Program-made: the position numbers and the translations under genes
The notes under the pieces: model-generated
The model's input: only the letters and a program-made list of their open reading frames with translations
What the model was told of the DNA's origin: nothing
Databases searched by the model: none
Shown here: piece after piece, positions 1 through 6,589 of the stretch
Layout: each line of letters begins with the position of its first letter
Position numbering within the stretch: the first letter of the stretch is position 1
DNA from: JALHMQ01 sp964616395
Lineage (GTDB): Bacteria; Pseudomonadota; Gammaproteobacteria; Burkholderiales; Burkholderiaceae_F
Direction of reading: 5' to 3'
Length of the DNA: 10,753 nucleotides
NCBI GenBank assembly: GCA_964616395.1
Contig: CAZTUT010000096.1
Span: 1-10,753 of the forward strand

Positions 1-1026
1 GGGCGCGGTACCGTGGGTCGCCTCGAACATCGCGATCGAGTCCGACAGGTTGGCACCCGGCGCGATGCCGATGCCACCCACTTGAGCCGCCAGCGCATCC
101 GAGATGTAGTCGCCGTTCAGGTTCATCGTGGCGATGACGTCGTACTCAGCCGGGCGCAGCAGGATCTGCTGCAGGAAGGCGTCGGCGATGACATCCTTGA
201 TCACGATGTCGCCATGCGCGGCATTGATCTTCATCCACGGCCCGCCGTCGAGCAGTTCGGCGCCGAACTCCTTCTGTGCCAGCGCGTAGGCCCACTTGCC
301 GAAGGCGCCTTCGGTGTACTTCATGATGTTGCCCTTGTGGACAATCGTCACCGACTTGCGCTTGTTGTCGATCGCGTACTGCAAGGCCTTGCGCATCAGA
401 CGCTCGGTGCCCTCGCGCGTGACCGGCTTGATGCCGATGCCCGAGGTCGCCGGGAAGCGGATCTTCTTGACGCCCATCTCCTTCTGCAGGAAGTCGATGA
501 TCTTGCGCGCCTTGTCGGTCTCCGCCTCGTACTCGATGCCGGCATAGATGTCCTCCGAGTTCTCGCGGAAGATCACCATGTCGGTCTTCTCGGGCTCACG
601 GACCGGGCTGGGCACGCCCTTGAAGTAGCGCACCGGACGCAGGCACACGTACAGGTCGAGTTCCTGGCGCAGCGCGACGTTGATCGAGCGGATGCCGCCG
701 CCCACCGGTGTGGTCAGCGGACCCTTGATCGACACCACGTAGTCCTTGATGACCTGCAGCGTCTCTTCAGGCAGCCAGACATCGGGGCCGTAGATCTTGG
801 TGGACTTCTCGCCCGCGTAGATCTCCATCCAGGAGATCTTTCGCTTGCCGGCGTAGGCCTTGGCGACCGCCGCATCGACCACCTTGATCATCACCGGGGT
901 GATGTCGAAACCCGTGCCGTCGCCCTCGATATACGGGATGATCGGCTGATCGGGGACGGTCAGGCTGAAATCCTGATTGACCGTGATCTTCTGGCCCGTG
1001 GCGGGCACCTTGATGTGCTGATACAT
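1..1026 (-). CDS. icd: NADP-dependent isocitrate dehydrogenase, 3' end cut by window
   Basis: Oxidative decarboxylation of isocitrate to 2-oxoglutarate with NADP+ in the cytoplasmic TCA cycle. The reverse strand reads from ATG at 1026 (MYQHIKVPATGQKI) without a stop to the window edge, giving 342 of the roughly 416-420 residues usual for the dimeric bacterial enzyme. Visible signatures are YIEGDGTG near residue 33, the substrate loop GGGIRSINVALRQELDLYVC with Ser114 matching the E. coli phosphorylatable Ser113, FRENSEDIYAGIE, the metal-binding NLNGDYISDALAAQVGG, and ATHGTAP at the cut end. A purine-rich GGAGAGG lies just before the ATG and supports this start. The NADP-specificity residues beyond HGTAP fall outside the window, so cofactor choice is inferred from overall family resemblance. 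It is divergent from the small exported-protein gene at 1273. Confidence 0.97.
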   Translation of the reverse strand, partial: MYQHIKVPATGQKITVNQDFSLTVPDQPIIPYIEGDGTGFDITPVMIKVVDAAVAKAYAGKRKISWMEIYAGEKSTKIYGPDVWLPEETLQVIKDYVVSIKGPLTTPVGGGIRSINVALRQELDLYVCLRPVRYFKGVPSPVREPEKTDMVIFRENSEDIYAGIEYEAETDKARKIIDFLQKEMGVKKIRFPATSGIGIKPVTREGTERLMRKALQYAIDNKRKSVTIVHKGNIMKYTEGAFGKWAYALAQKEFGAELLDGGPWMKINAAHGDIVIKDVIADAFLQQILLRPAEYDVIATMNLNGDYISDALAAQVGGIGIAPGANLSDSIAMFEATHGTAP

Positions 1027-1101
1027 AGCCTCTCCGGCGCTGTCGTTGTTTTGAAGATGATCCGACGGAATCGCGGCTCCCCGGCGCTCCGCCCCGGCGA
1101 G

Positions 1102-1107
1102 AGTCTA
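1102..1107 (-). promoter_or_regulatory. Candidate -10 element for icd (TAGACT)
   Basis: Read on the minus strand the hexamer is TAGACT, 76 bases before the icd start codon, inside a small inverted repeat (GCGAG/CTCGC, 1098-1113). No good -35 hexamer sits 16-18 bases upstream, so this is a weak call. Its main support is that other gene starts in this window have the same TAGA(A/C)T hexamer upstream (sodB, the solute-binding protein, adk). The rest of the 246-base divergent stretch 1027-1272 shows only a short TGACGG/CCGTCA inverted repeat at 1192-1205. Confidence 0.25.
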
Positions 1108-1272
1108 CTCGCGGCGGCGCGCCGCTGCACCGGCAAGCCAGCGCCGCGGTCAACCGCCGCCGACCCGGTATCGTTACGGATGAAGCGTTGCTGACGGACC
1201 CGTCATCCAAGCGCATCCCAACGCCTTCAACAGGCGGCGGCGCACGCAACGCAACAACCCGAGGAGAACCTG

Positions 1273-1467
1273 ATGAACAAGCTGATCGCGACGCTGGTCG
1301 CCATGCTCTTTGCCGGCACCGTCGCTGCGCAGTCGGCTGCGCCGGCTTCTCCCGCAGCGCCGGCGACCAAGCCCGCCACGCAGGCCAAGGCCGAAACCAA
1401 GAAGAAGGCGCCGGCCAAGAAGGGCAAGAAGTCGAAGGCCAAGAAGTCGGCCAGCCCCGCCAAGTGA
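1273..1467 (+). CDS. Small exported Lys/Ala-rich protein, acid-shock-protein-like composition
   Basis: A 64-residue protein of unknown function. Residues 1-19 (MNKLIATLVAMLFAGTVAA) form a classic Sec signal peptide, with likely cleavage after AA near residue 19 or 20. The remaining about 44 residues are almost only Ala, Pro, Lys, Thr, Ser and Gln: 13 lysines and a single glutamate, so the mature peptide should be strongly basic and disordered. A strong Shine-Dalgarno (GAGGAG) precedes the ATG at the right distance, so I regard it as a true gene. The composition recalls the periplasmic acid-shock protein Asr of enterobacteria (signal peptide plus Lys/Ala-rich tail), but this is resemblance of composition only, not demonstrated homology. 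Its TGA overlaps a possible GTG start for the following DUF192 gene, which suggests co-transcription. Alternatives: a periplasmic nucleic-acid- or LPS-binding basic peptide. Confidence 0.75.
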   Translation: MNKLIATLVAMLFAGTVAAQSAAPASPAAPATKPATQAKAETKKKAPAKKGKKSKAKKSASPAK

Positions 1468-1997
1468 TCCTGGCACACCGCATATTGCCGGGTCGCCCGG
1501 CAAACCGACGCACCGCGACGCGCCGCGCGTCGACACACGGGCTCGGCTGGCGCGTTCGGCGGATCGCTGTCGCGGCGATCATGGCACTGCTGACCGTTCT
1601 GGCCCCGGCCGTGAGCCAGGCGCAGCAGCCACTACCGATGGTCAAGCTGAACTTCGGCATCCATCTGGTGACCGCGGAACTTGCCGACAACGACGCCAGC
1701 CGGATGCGCGGCCTGATGTTTCGCGAGCGGCTGGCGCCGAACCACGGCATGCTGTTCGTTTTCGAGGCGCGTACGGTGCACTGCATGTGGATGCGCAACA
1801 CGCTGATTCCGCTGTCGGTGGCCTTCATCGACGACGACGGCAGCATCGTCAACATCGAGGACATGCAGCCGAAGACCGAAGTCAGTCACTGCGCAGCCCG
1901 GCCGGTTCGCTACGCGCTGGAGATGGACAAGGGCTGGTTCGCGCAGCGCGGCCTGAAGGCCGGGGCAAAGATGTCGGGCCTGCCCGCCGCGCGCTGA
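1464..1997 (+). CDS. Exported DUF192 family protein
   Basis: A protein of up to 177 residues with an exported DUF192 domain; the biochemical role of this family is not firmly known. The domain runs from about MVKLNFGIHLVTAEL to the C-terminus and shows the hallmarks RGLMFRERL, HGMLFVFEA, the WMRNTLIPLSVAFID core and a terminal LKAGAKMSGLP stretch. A signal-peptide-like segment (RRIAVAAIMALLTVLAPAVSQAQ) precedes it. The start is uncertain. In-frame options are GTG 1464, giving a four-base GTGA overlap with the preceding stop and a long basic leader of about 35 residues; TTG 1485; and ATG 1581, which would lose the positive n-region of the signal. None has a good ribosome site, so translational coupling to the small gene upstream is plausible. 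I annotate the longest version. It converges on sodB across a strong hairpin. Confidence 0.85.
   Translation: MILAHRILPGRPANRRTATRRASTHGLGWRVRRIAVAAIMALLTVLAPAVSQAQQPLPMVKLNFGIHLVTAELADNDASRMRGLMFRERLAPNHGMLFVFEARTVHCMWMRNTLIPLSVAFIDDDGSIVNIEDMQPKTEVSHCAARPVRYALEMDKGWFAQRGLKAGAKMSGLPAAR
1485..1503 (+). repeat. Perfect hairpin just after the small-protein stop codon
   Basis: Arms TTGCCGGG (1485-1492) and CCCGGCAA (1496-1503) are perfectly complementary around a TCG loop, 17 bases after the TGA at 1465-1467. There is no T-run after it, so it is not a standard intrinsic terminator. It lies inside the leader proposed for the DUF192 gene. It could stabilise the 3' end of the small-gene message, attenuate read-through, or simply reflect codon choice. 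Confidence 0.5.
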
Positions 1998-2001
1998 AGC
2001 C

Positions 2002-2018
2002 GCCTGCAGCACGCAGGC
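2002..2018. repeat. Short hairpin downstream of the DUF192 gene
   Basis: Six-base arms GCCTGC (2002-2007) and GCAGGC (2013-2018) with loop AGCAC, starting four bases after the DUF192 stop codon and ten bases before the larger hairpin at 2028. It probably forms part of the 3' structure of that transcript. Confidence 0.4.
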
Positions 2019-2027
2019 TCATGAAAG

Positions 2028-2054
2028 CGAAAGCCGGCGCGCGGCCGGCTTTCG
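2028..2054. terminator. Bidirectional terminator hairpin between convergent genes
   Basis: A perfect 11-base stem, CGAAAGCCGGC (2028-2038) against GCCGGCTTTCG (2044-2054), with loop GCGCG. It sits 31 bases after the DUF192 stop and 36 bases after the sodB stop read from the other strand, which is where a shared terminator is expected. Each strand ends in only a short CTTTC tract, so rho-independent efficiency is uncertain, but stem strength and position make terminator the best reading. Confidence 0.75.
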
Positions 2055-2089
2055 GATCGCATGGCGGGACGTGAGCCCCGACCCAGACG

Positions 2090-2671
2090 TCAGGCGAAAT
2101 TGCGCGCCGCAAAGTCCCAGTTGACGAGGCTGTTCAGGAACGTCTCGACAAATTTCGGCCGGGCATTGCGATAGTCGACGTAGTAAGCGTGCTCCCACAC
2201 GTCGATCGTCAGCAACGGCTTGTCCGCCGTGGTCAGCGGCGTGGCGGCGTTGCTGGTGTTGACGATGTCGACCGAACCATCGGCCTTCTTCACCAGCCAG
2301 GTCCAGCCCGATCCGAAGTTGCCGACGGCGCTCTTGGTGAACGCTTCCTTGAACGCGGCGTACGAACCCCACTTGCGCGCAATGGCTTCGCCGAGCGCGC
2401 CGCCCGGCTCGCCACCGCCCTGCGGCTTCATGCTGTTCCAGAAGAACGTGTGGTTCCAGACCTGGGCCGAGTTATTGAACACGCCACCGGACGACTTGCG
2501 AACGATGTCTTCCAGACCCAGCGACTCGAACTCGGTGCCCTTGATCAGGTTGTTCAGATTGGTCGCGTACGCCTGGTGATGTTTGCCGTAGTGATACTCG
2601 AAGGTCTCCTTCGAGATGTGCGGCGCCAGCGCGTCCATCGCGTACGGAAGCGGCGGGAGCGTGTGTTCCAT
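2090..2671 (-). CDS. sodB: Iron superoxide dismutase
   Basis: Converts superoxide to oxygen and hydrogen peroxide in the cytoplasm. The protein is 193 residues, the normal size for bacterial Fe-SOD. All four metal ligands are visible: His27 (YHYGKHHQAY), His74 (QVWNHTFFW), Asp157 and His161 (DVWEHAYYVDYRN). Gln70, in AQVWNH, is the second-sphere glutamine in the position typical of the iron rather than the manganese enzyme. I chose ATG 2671 (MEHTLPPLPYAMDAL) over an upstream start 24 codons earlier because the family begins there and an AAGGA ribosome site lies in front of it. It lies 123 bases downstream of xseA on the same strand, but a -10-like element in that gap suggests its own promoter. 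The 3' end faces the DUF192 gene across the hairpin at 2028-2054. Confidence 0.97.
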   Translation of the reverse strand: MEHTLPPLPYAMDALAPHISKETFEYHYGKHHQAYATNLNNLIKGTEFESLGLEDIVRKSSGGVFNNSAQVWNHTFFWNSMKPQGGGEPGGALGEAIARKWGSYAAFKEAFTKSAVGNFGSGWTWLVKKADGSVDIVNTSNAATPLTTADKPLLTIDVWEHAYYVDYRNARPKFVETFLNSLVNWDFAARNFA

Positions 2672-2708
2672 GGGGAATCCTTGCGCAGAGCAGTTGGAGG
2701 AAATGGGC

Positions 2709-2744
2709 ATTCTATCCGCGGCTGCTTGCGCCGCCACGCGCAAG
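2709..2744 (-). promoter_or_regulatory. Candidate sodB promoter with inverted repeat
   Basis: On the minus strand TAGAAT (2709-2714) is a good -10 hexamer 38 bases before the sodB ATG. Just upstream is a perfect inverted repeat, CTTGCGC (2725-2731) and GCGCAAG (2738-2744) with a six-base spacer, covering where the -35 region would be; the -35 hexamer itself is poor (GTGGCG). The repeat could be an operator for sodB or a hairpin ending xseA transcription; it has no T-run, which favours the former. Confidence 0.4.
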
Positions 2745-2794
2745 ACCCCGCATGTCGCAGCGGATTGCCGCGGCGTCCGCCCCCGGGGCCGGCG

Positions 2795-4183
2795 CTAGAT
2801 GGAGCGCGACGCGCCGCCGGACAAATCGCGCGATGCCGGATCCTGGCGGACTTCCTCGACCCTGACCGCCGCCCGACCGCGCGCCAGCCGCAGGTCGAGG
2901 CGATCACCTGACCGAAGCTGGCCGGTATCGGTCACCACGTGGCCCTCGGCGTCGAGCGCGAGCGCATAGCCGCGCCCCAGAACGGCGGCGGGATCGAGGT
3001 GAGCAAGCGCCTGCATCGCGCGATCAAGCCGCGCGTGCCGGCTGTCCTGGGCGGCCATCAGCGCGGCACGCAGGCGATCGTTCAGCGCGCGCGTGGCGGC
3101 AACGGCAGCGCCTACGTCGGGGCGATACCGTTCGAGGCGCAACCGGCTTGCCGCCGCCGCTGACTCCGAACGCGACGTGGTGGCGGCCAGGGATGCGCGC
3201 AGCCGCAGCCGCAGGTGCTCGACCCGCGCGCGCAGGCCGGCAATCGGCGCGCTCGGCCGCGACAGCATCCGTGCTGCGTAATCGAGCCGCTGCTGCGATT
3301 GCTGAAGGCGTTGTTGGACGAGCCGGCGCAGGCGCTGCGCCAGCGCGACCACCGACTCCCTCAGCACCGCCTGCTCGGGCGCGACCAGTTCGGCCGCTGC
3401 AGTCGGCGTGGCCGCCCGCAGATCGGCCGCGAAGTCGGCGATGCTGATGTCGGACTCGTGACCGACGCCCACGACGACCGGCAGCGCGCAGGCGCGAATC
3501 GCGCGCGCCACGGGTTCCTCGTTGAATGCCCACAAGTCCTCGAGCGAGCCGCCGCCGCGCACCAGCAGCAGCACATCGGCCTCGGCCCGTGCCGACGCGC
3601 GCGCCAGCATCGCCGCGATCTGCTCGGCCGCGCCGGCGCCCTGCACCGGCACCGGGTAGACGATCAGCCGTGCATAAGGCGCCCGGCGACGCAGCGCGGT
3701 CAGGACGTCGCGCAAGGCCGCCGCCTGCGGCGAGGTGACGATGCCGATCGTGCGTGGCAGCCTCGGCAACGGCCGCTTGAGCGCCTCGTCGAACAGGCCT
3801 TCGGCTGCCAGACGGCGTTTCAGACGCATGAACTCCTCGAACAGGCGCCCCTGACCGGCCCGCTGCATCGACTCGACCGTCAGCTGAAACTCGCCGCGCG
3901 CTTCGTACAGACCTACGCTGGCACGCAGTTCGACCTCGTCGCCTTCGCGCGGCGCGAAGTCCAGCAGCGCATTGCGGCCGCGGAACATCACGCAGCGCAC
4001 CTGCGCGGCGTCGTCCTTCAGCGTGAAATACCAGTGACCACTGGCGGCGCGCGTCAGGTTGCCGATCTCGCCACGCACGCGGACCAGCGGAAAGCCGCGA
4101 GCCAGCACGCCGGCAACGGCGCGATTCAGCGCACTGACGCTCAGCGGCTCGGCACTCGCGGATAACGGCGGAAGACTGGACAT
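2795..4183 (-). CDS. xseA: Exodeoxyribonuclease VII large subunit
   Basis: Large, catalytic subunit of exonuclease VII, which degrades single-stranded DNA from both ends into oligonucleotides and acts in repair and recombination in the cytoplasm. The 462-residue length is close to the E. coli protein (456). Domain order: N-terminal OB-fold (roughly residues 10-110, LSVSALNRAVAGVL through EFQLTVESM), then the catalytic region with GIVTSPQAAALRDVL near 147, RGGGSLEDLWAFNEEPVARA near 209 and GVGHESDISIADFAADLRA near 240. An Arg/Leu/Gln-rich, probably coiled-coil, region follows (about 260-400), and a C-terminal segment contains LGRGYALAL. I prefer ATG 4183 (MSSLPPLSAS) to GTG 4222 because family members start close before the LSVSALN motif; neither has a clear ribosome site. 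The partner xseB is not in the window. Divergent from exbB. Confidence 0.96.
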   Translation of the reverse strand: MSSLPPLSASAEPLSVSALNRAVAGVLARGFPLVRVRGEIGNLTRAASGHWYFTLKDDAAQVRCVMFRGRNALLDFAPREGDEVELRASVGLYEARGEFQLTVESMQRAGQGRLFEEFMRLKRRLAAEGLFDEALKRPLPRLPRTIGIVTSPQAAALRDVLTALRRRAPYARLIVYPVPVQGAGAAEQIAAMLARASARAEADVLLLVRGGGSLEDLWAFNEEPVARAIRACALPVVVGVGHESDISIADFAADLRAATPTAAAELVAPEQAVLRESVVALAQRLRRLVQQRLQQSQQRLDYAARMLSRPSAPIAGLRARVEHLRLRLRASLAATTSRSESAAAASRLRLERYRPDVGAAVAATRALNDRLRAALMAAQDSRHARLDRAMQALAHLDPAAVLGRGYALALDAEGHVVTDTGQLRSGDRLDLRLARGRAAVRVEEVRQDPASRDLSGGASRSI

Positions 4184-4358
4184 CGGTTGGACAACAATTG
4201 ACGCGACGTAATGGGGCCGCACGCTAGCACTTCACGCCGGTGGCCACGCGCGTTGGCAACGACCGGCAGGCTGCGATCAGTGCCCGCAACCGAGGCAGCC
4301 AACGCAGGATCACGGCGCGACGAGGGCTTGCAGCCGGAATTCAGCGCTTTTCAACATG

Positions 4359-4383
4359 GTTTTCCACAGGCCCTGTGGAAAAC
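4359..4383. repeat. Perfect 25-nt palindrome with DnaA-box-like halves
   Basis: GTTTTCCACAGG (4359-4370) and CCTGTGGAAAAC (4372-4383) are exact reverse complements around a single central C at 4371. Each half contains TTTTCCACA, which fits the relaxed DnaA-box consensus TTWTNCACA. The site is in the 262-base divergent region between xseA (start 4183) and exbB (start 4446), with its right edge 62 bases before the exbB start, that is, in promoter position. A TACACT hexamer (4402-4407), a possible -10, follows 18 bases later without a convincing -35. The symmetry suggests a dimeric DNA-binding protein or paired DnaA sites. The remainder of 4184-4445 shows nothing I can name. Confidence 0.8.
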
Positions 4384-4445
4384 GTCAGGCGCGCGCCGCA
4401 CTACACTTGCGACTTGCGATTTCTTAACCGCCGGCAGGAGGCTGC

Positions 4446-5051
4446 TTGTTCTCGATCGTTGTTGCCATCGGCTGGCCGATCTGGCCGCTGATCCTCGCCT
4501 CGGTGATTGCGCTGGCGTTGATCATCGAACGTGGTGTTGCCCTGCGACGCAGCCGCGCGCTACCGCCGCGCCTGCTCAACGACGTGCTCGCACTGCACGG
4601 CAAGCGCCAGGTCAATGCCGACGTCATTGCCAAGCTCGAGGCCAACTCGCCGCTGGGCCGCGTTCTTGCCGCCGCTCTGCGTAACGAACGGGCCGGGCGC
4701 GAAATCGCGCACGAAGCGGTGTCCACCGCGGGTAGCCATGCCGCTCACGAGTTGTCGAAGTACCTGTCGCTGCTGGCCTCGGTCGGCTCGATCGCGCCGC
4801 TGCTGGGGCTGCTTGGCACCGTGATCGGCATGATCGAAATCTTTGCCTCGCAGCAAGCAGGCTCCAGCCCGCAACAACTCGCGCAGGGCATCTCGATCGC
4901 GCTGTACTGCACGGCCTTCGGCATCATCGTCGCGGTGCCGGCGATCATGGCGTACCGGCACTACAAGTCGCGTATCGAGGATTACCTCGTCGACATGGAA
5001 GACGAAGCGCAAAAGCTGCTCGACACGCTGTTCGCGCCGCCTGCCCGCTAG
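4446..5051 (+). CDS. exbB: MotA/TolQ/ExbB-type proton channel protein
   Basis: Inner-membrane subunit of a proton-motive-force-driven ExbB/ExbD-type motor. The 201-residue protein has three expected membrane segments: TM1 about residues 8-27 (IGWPIWPLILASVIALALII), TM2 about 106-130 (containing SIAPLLGLLGTVIGM) and TM3 about 148-168 (GISIALYCTAFGIIVAVPAI), with a cytoplasmic loop between TM1 and TM2. TM2 Thr125 and TM3 Thr156 match the conserved channel threonines of E. coli ExbB (Thr148, Thr181), but the TM3 glutamate (Glu176 there) is Ile151 here. The start is TTG 4446 behind a strong AGGAGG (4436-4441) only four bases away; no ATG is available nearby. exbD follows after seven bases. Placement before lpxK is the usual betaproteobacterial arrangement. 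Whether it serves TonB, Tol or another partner cannot be told from the window. Confidence 0.9.
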   Translation: MFSIVVAIGWPIWPLILASVIALALIIERGVALRRSRALPPRLLNDVLALHGKRQVNADVIAKLEANSPLGRVLAAALRNERAGREIAHEAVSTAGSHAAHELSKYLSLLASVGSIAPLLGLLGTVIGMIEIFASQQAGSSPQQLAQGISIALYCTAFGIIVAVPAIMAYRHYKSRIEDYLVDMEDEAQKLLDTLFAPPAR

Positions 5052-5058
5052 GTCCGCC

Positions 5059-5475
5059 ATGCGCTTCCGCCGCCGCCACGACGAGGAACCGGAGATCAAC
5101 CTGATCCCGCTGATCGACGTGATGCTGATCGTGCTGATCTTCCTGGCGGTCAGCACCACATACTCGCGCTTCACTGAACTGCAGATCGAACTGCCGCGCG
5201 CCGACGCCACCAAGCCGCAGACCCGGCCCAACGAAATACAGATCGCGATCACCGCCGACGGTCGCTACGCGGTTGACCGGCAGATCGTTCCCTTCGCCGA
5301 GCCCTCGGCCTTCGCCCAGCAACTGGTCAAGGCCGCCGAAGGACGTAACAACCCGGTCGTGGTGATCAATGCCGACGCCCAGGCGCCGCACCAGTCGGTG
5401 ATCGGCGTGATGGAAGCAGCACGTATCGCCGGACTGCCGCGCATCGCCTTCGCCGCGCAGAAACCGGCGCCCTGA
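5059..5475 (+). CDS. exbD: ExbD/TolR family biopolymer transport protein
   Basis: Partner of the preceding channel protein in a proton-driven inner-membrane motor. It is 138 residues long, the usual ExbD size (about 140). A short basic cytoplasmic tail (MRFRRRHDEEPEIN) leads into one membrane segment, LIPLIDVMLIVLIFLAV, carrying Asp20, the equivalent of the essential proton-relaying Asp25 of E. coli ExbD. The rest (about residues 36-138) is the periplasmic domain, with the family's pattern of Ile/Val strands (EIQIAITADGRYAVD, NPVVVINADAQAPHQSV). The ATG at 5059 is seven bases after the exbB stop, which implies co-translation; AGGT overlapping the exbB stop is a weak ribosome site. lpxK starts 33 bases downstream. 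No tonB gene is present in the window. Confidence 0.94.
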   Translation: MRFRRRHDEEPEINLIPLIDVMLIVLIFLAVSTTYSRFTELQIELPRADATKPQTRPNEIQIAITADGRYAVDRQIVPFAEPSAFAQQLVKAAEGRNNPVVVINADAQAPHQSVIGVMEAARIAGLPRIAFAAQKPAP

Positions 5476-5508
5476 TTCCGCCGGACACGGCGGCGCGGCT
5501 CTGTCCCG

Positions 5509-6579
5509 ATGGCTTTCCGTTCCTGGCTGCATGCCCGCCTGCTCGATATCTGGCGACAGCGCCGGCTGGCCGTCGTGCTGCTGCCGCTCGCCTGGCTGCA
5601 CGGTCTGATTCGACGCTGGCTGACGTGGCGGCATCGCGATGGCGCGGGTGCCCAGCAGCTGCCTGTGCCGGTCGTTGTGATCGGCAACCTCTATGTCGGC
5701 GGCACCGGCAAGACGCCGCTGACGATTGAGCTGGTGCGCGCGTTGCGCGCCCGCGGCCGCCGACCCGGCGTGGTCTCACGCGGCTACGGCGCCCGCAACA
5801 CCGCAGCACGCGCCGTCGATCCCCGCGGCAGCGCCGACGAGTTCGGCGACGAGCCCGTGCTGATTGCGCAAGCCGCCGGCGTGCCCGTGGCGGTCGGTGC
5901 CGACCGCGCGCAGGCGGGCCGGCTGCTCCTGAACCTGCACCCGGAGGTCGATGTCATCCTGACTGACGACGGCCTGCAGCATCTGCGGCTGGCGCGCGAC
6001 GTTGAGATTGCGGTCATCGATGCGCGCGGCCTGGGCAACGGCTGGCTGCTGCCGGCCGGACCGCTACGCGATCCGCCCGAACGCCTCGAGCGTGTCGATG
6101 CCGTTGTTTTCCATGATCAGGCGGGCCAACCCCGCCCGGCGGTGCGCGTTCACTCACCGTTCTTTGCAATGACAAGCAGCGCCGGATCGGTGGTGTCGCT
6201 GAAGGATCCGTCGCTGCGCGCCACGCTGGCCGACGTCGCACGCGAGCAGCAGCGCAATGCCACCCGGCTGCTGGCCGCGGCCGGCATCGGCGCGCCCGAG
6301 CGTTTTTTTGCGATGCTGGCCGATGCCGGCCTGCGCTTTGAGCAGATGCCACTGCCCGACCACTACCCATACCGCGACAATCCGTTCGCTGCGCGCACCT
6401 TCGATCTGCTGCTGATCACCGAGAAGGACGCCGTAAAATGCCGCGCAAATCCGGCGCTGCGTAACGACGGCCGCATCTGCGTGGTCACGTTGCAGGCGAC
6501 CATCGACGAAGCGCTGGCCGATCTCGTCTTGCGCAAGATCGCCGGCACGCCTGCCGCAACCGAGTCAACGAAAGCCTGA
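5509..6579 (+). CDS. lpxK: Tetraacyldisaccharide 4'-kinase (lipid A synthesis)
   Basis: Phosphorylates the 4' position of tetraacyldisaccharide-1-phosphate to give lipid IVA, the sixth step of the Raetz pathway, at the cytoplasmic face of the inner membrane. The 356-residue protein is somewhat longer than the E. coli enzyme (328). An N-terminal amphipathic/hydrophobic segment (about 20-40, LAVVLLPLAWLHGLIRRWL) should anchor it. The P-loop GNLYVGGTGKTP spans 59-70, SRGYGA is at 90-95, the acidic DDGLQH at 153-158, PAGPLRDP after that, PLPDHYPY in the second half and TEKDAVK at 304-310. Together these leave little doubt. No clear Shine-Dalgarno precedes the ATG, so expression may depend on translation of exbD. 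It sits ten bases before ycaR in the same run of genes that ends with kdsB. Confidence 0.97.
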   Translation: MAFRSWLHARLLDIWRQRRLAVVLLPLAWLHGLIRRWLTWRHRDGAGAQQLPVPVVVIGNLYVGGTGKTPLTIELVRALRARGRRPGVVSRGYGARNTAARAVDPRGSADEFGDEPVLIAQAAGVPVAVGADRAQAGRLLLNLHPEVDVILTDDGLQHLRLARDVEIAVIDARGLGNGWLLPAGPLRDPPERLERVDAVVFHDQAGQPRPAVRVHSPFFAMTSSAGSVVSLKDPSLRATLADVAREQQRNATRLLAAAGIGAPERFFAMLADAGLRFEQMPLPDHYPYRDNPFAARTFDLLLITEKDAVKCRANPALRNDGRICVVTLQATIDEALADLVLRKIAGTPAATESTKA

Positions 6580-6589
6580 GGCCCTCGCC

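Noticed and set aside
13..1194. 393-codon plus-strand open frame at the window start
   Set aside because: It is antisense to icd, whose minus-strand reading is unmistakable; the plus-strand protein has no family features.
1188..1463. N-terminal extension of the DUF192 frame back to a TTG at 1188
   Set aside because: It would overlap the whole small exported-protein gene, lacks a ribosome site, and its translation is low-quality sequence unrelated to the domain.
3215..4165. 316-codon plus-strand open frame opposite xseA
   Set aside because: Composition is shadow-like (Arg/His/Gln-rich), with no ribosome site or domain; xseA on the other strand explains the region.
4184..4222. Longer xseA start at GTG 4222
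   Set aside because: It adds 13 residues not expected in the family, and ATG 4183 lies at the normal distance from the first conserved motif.
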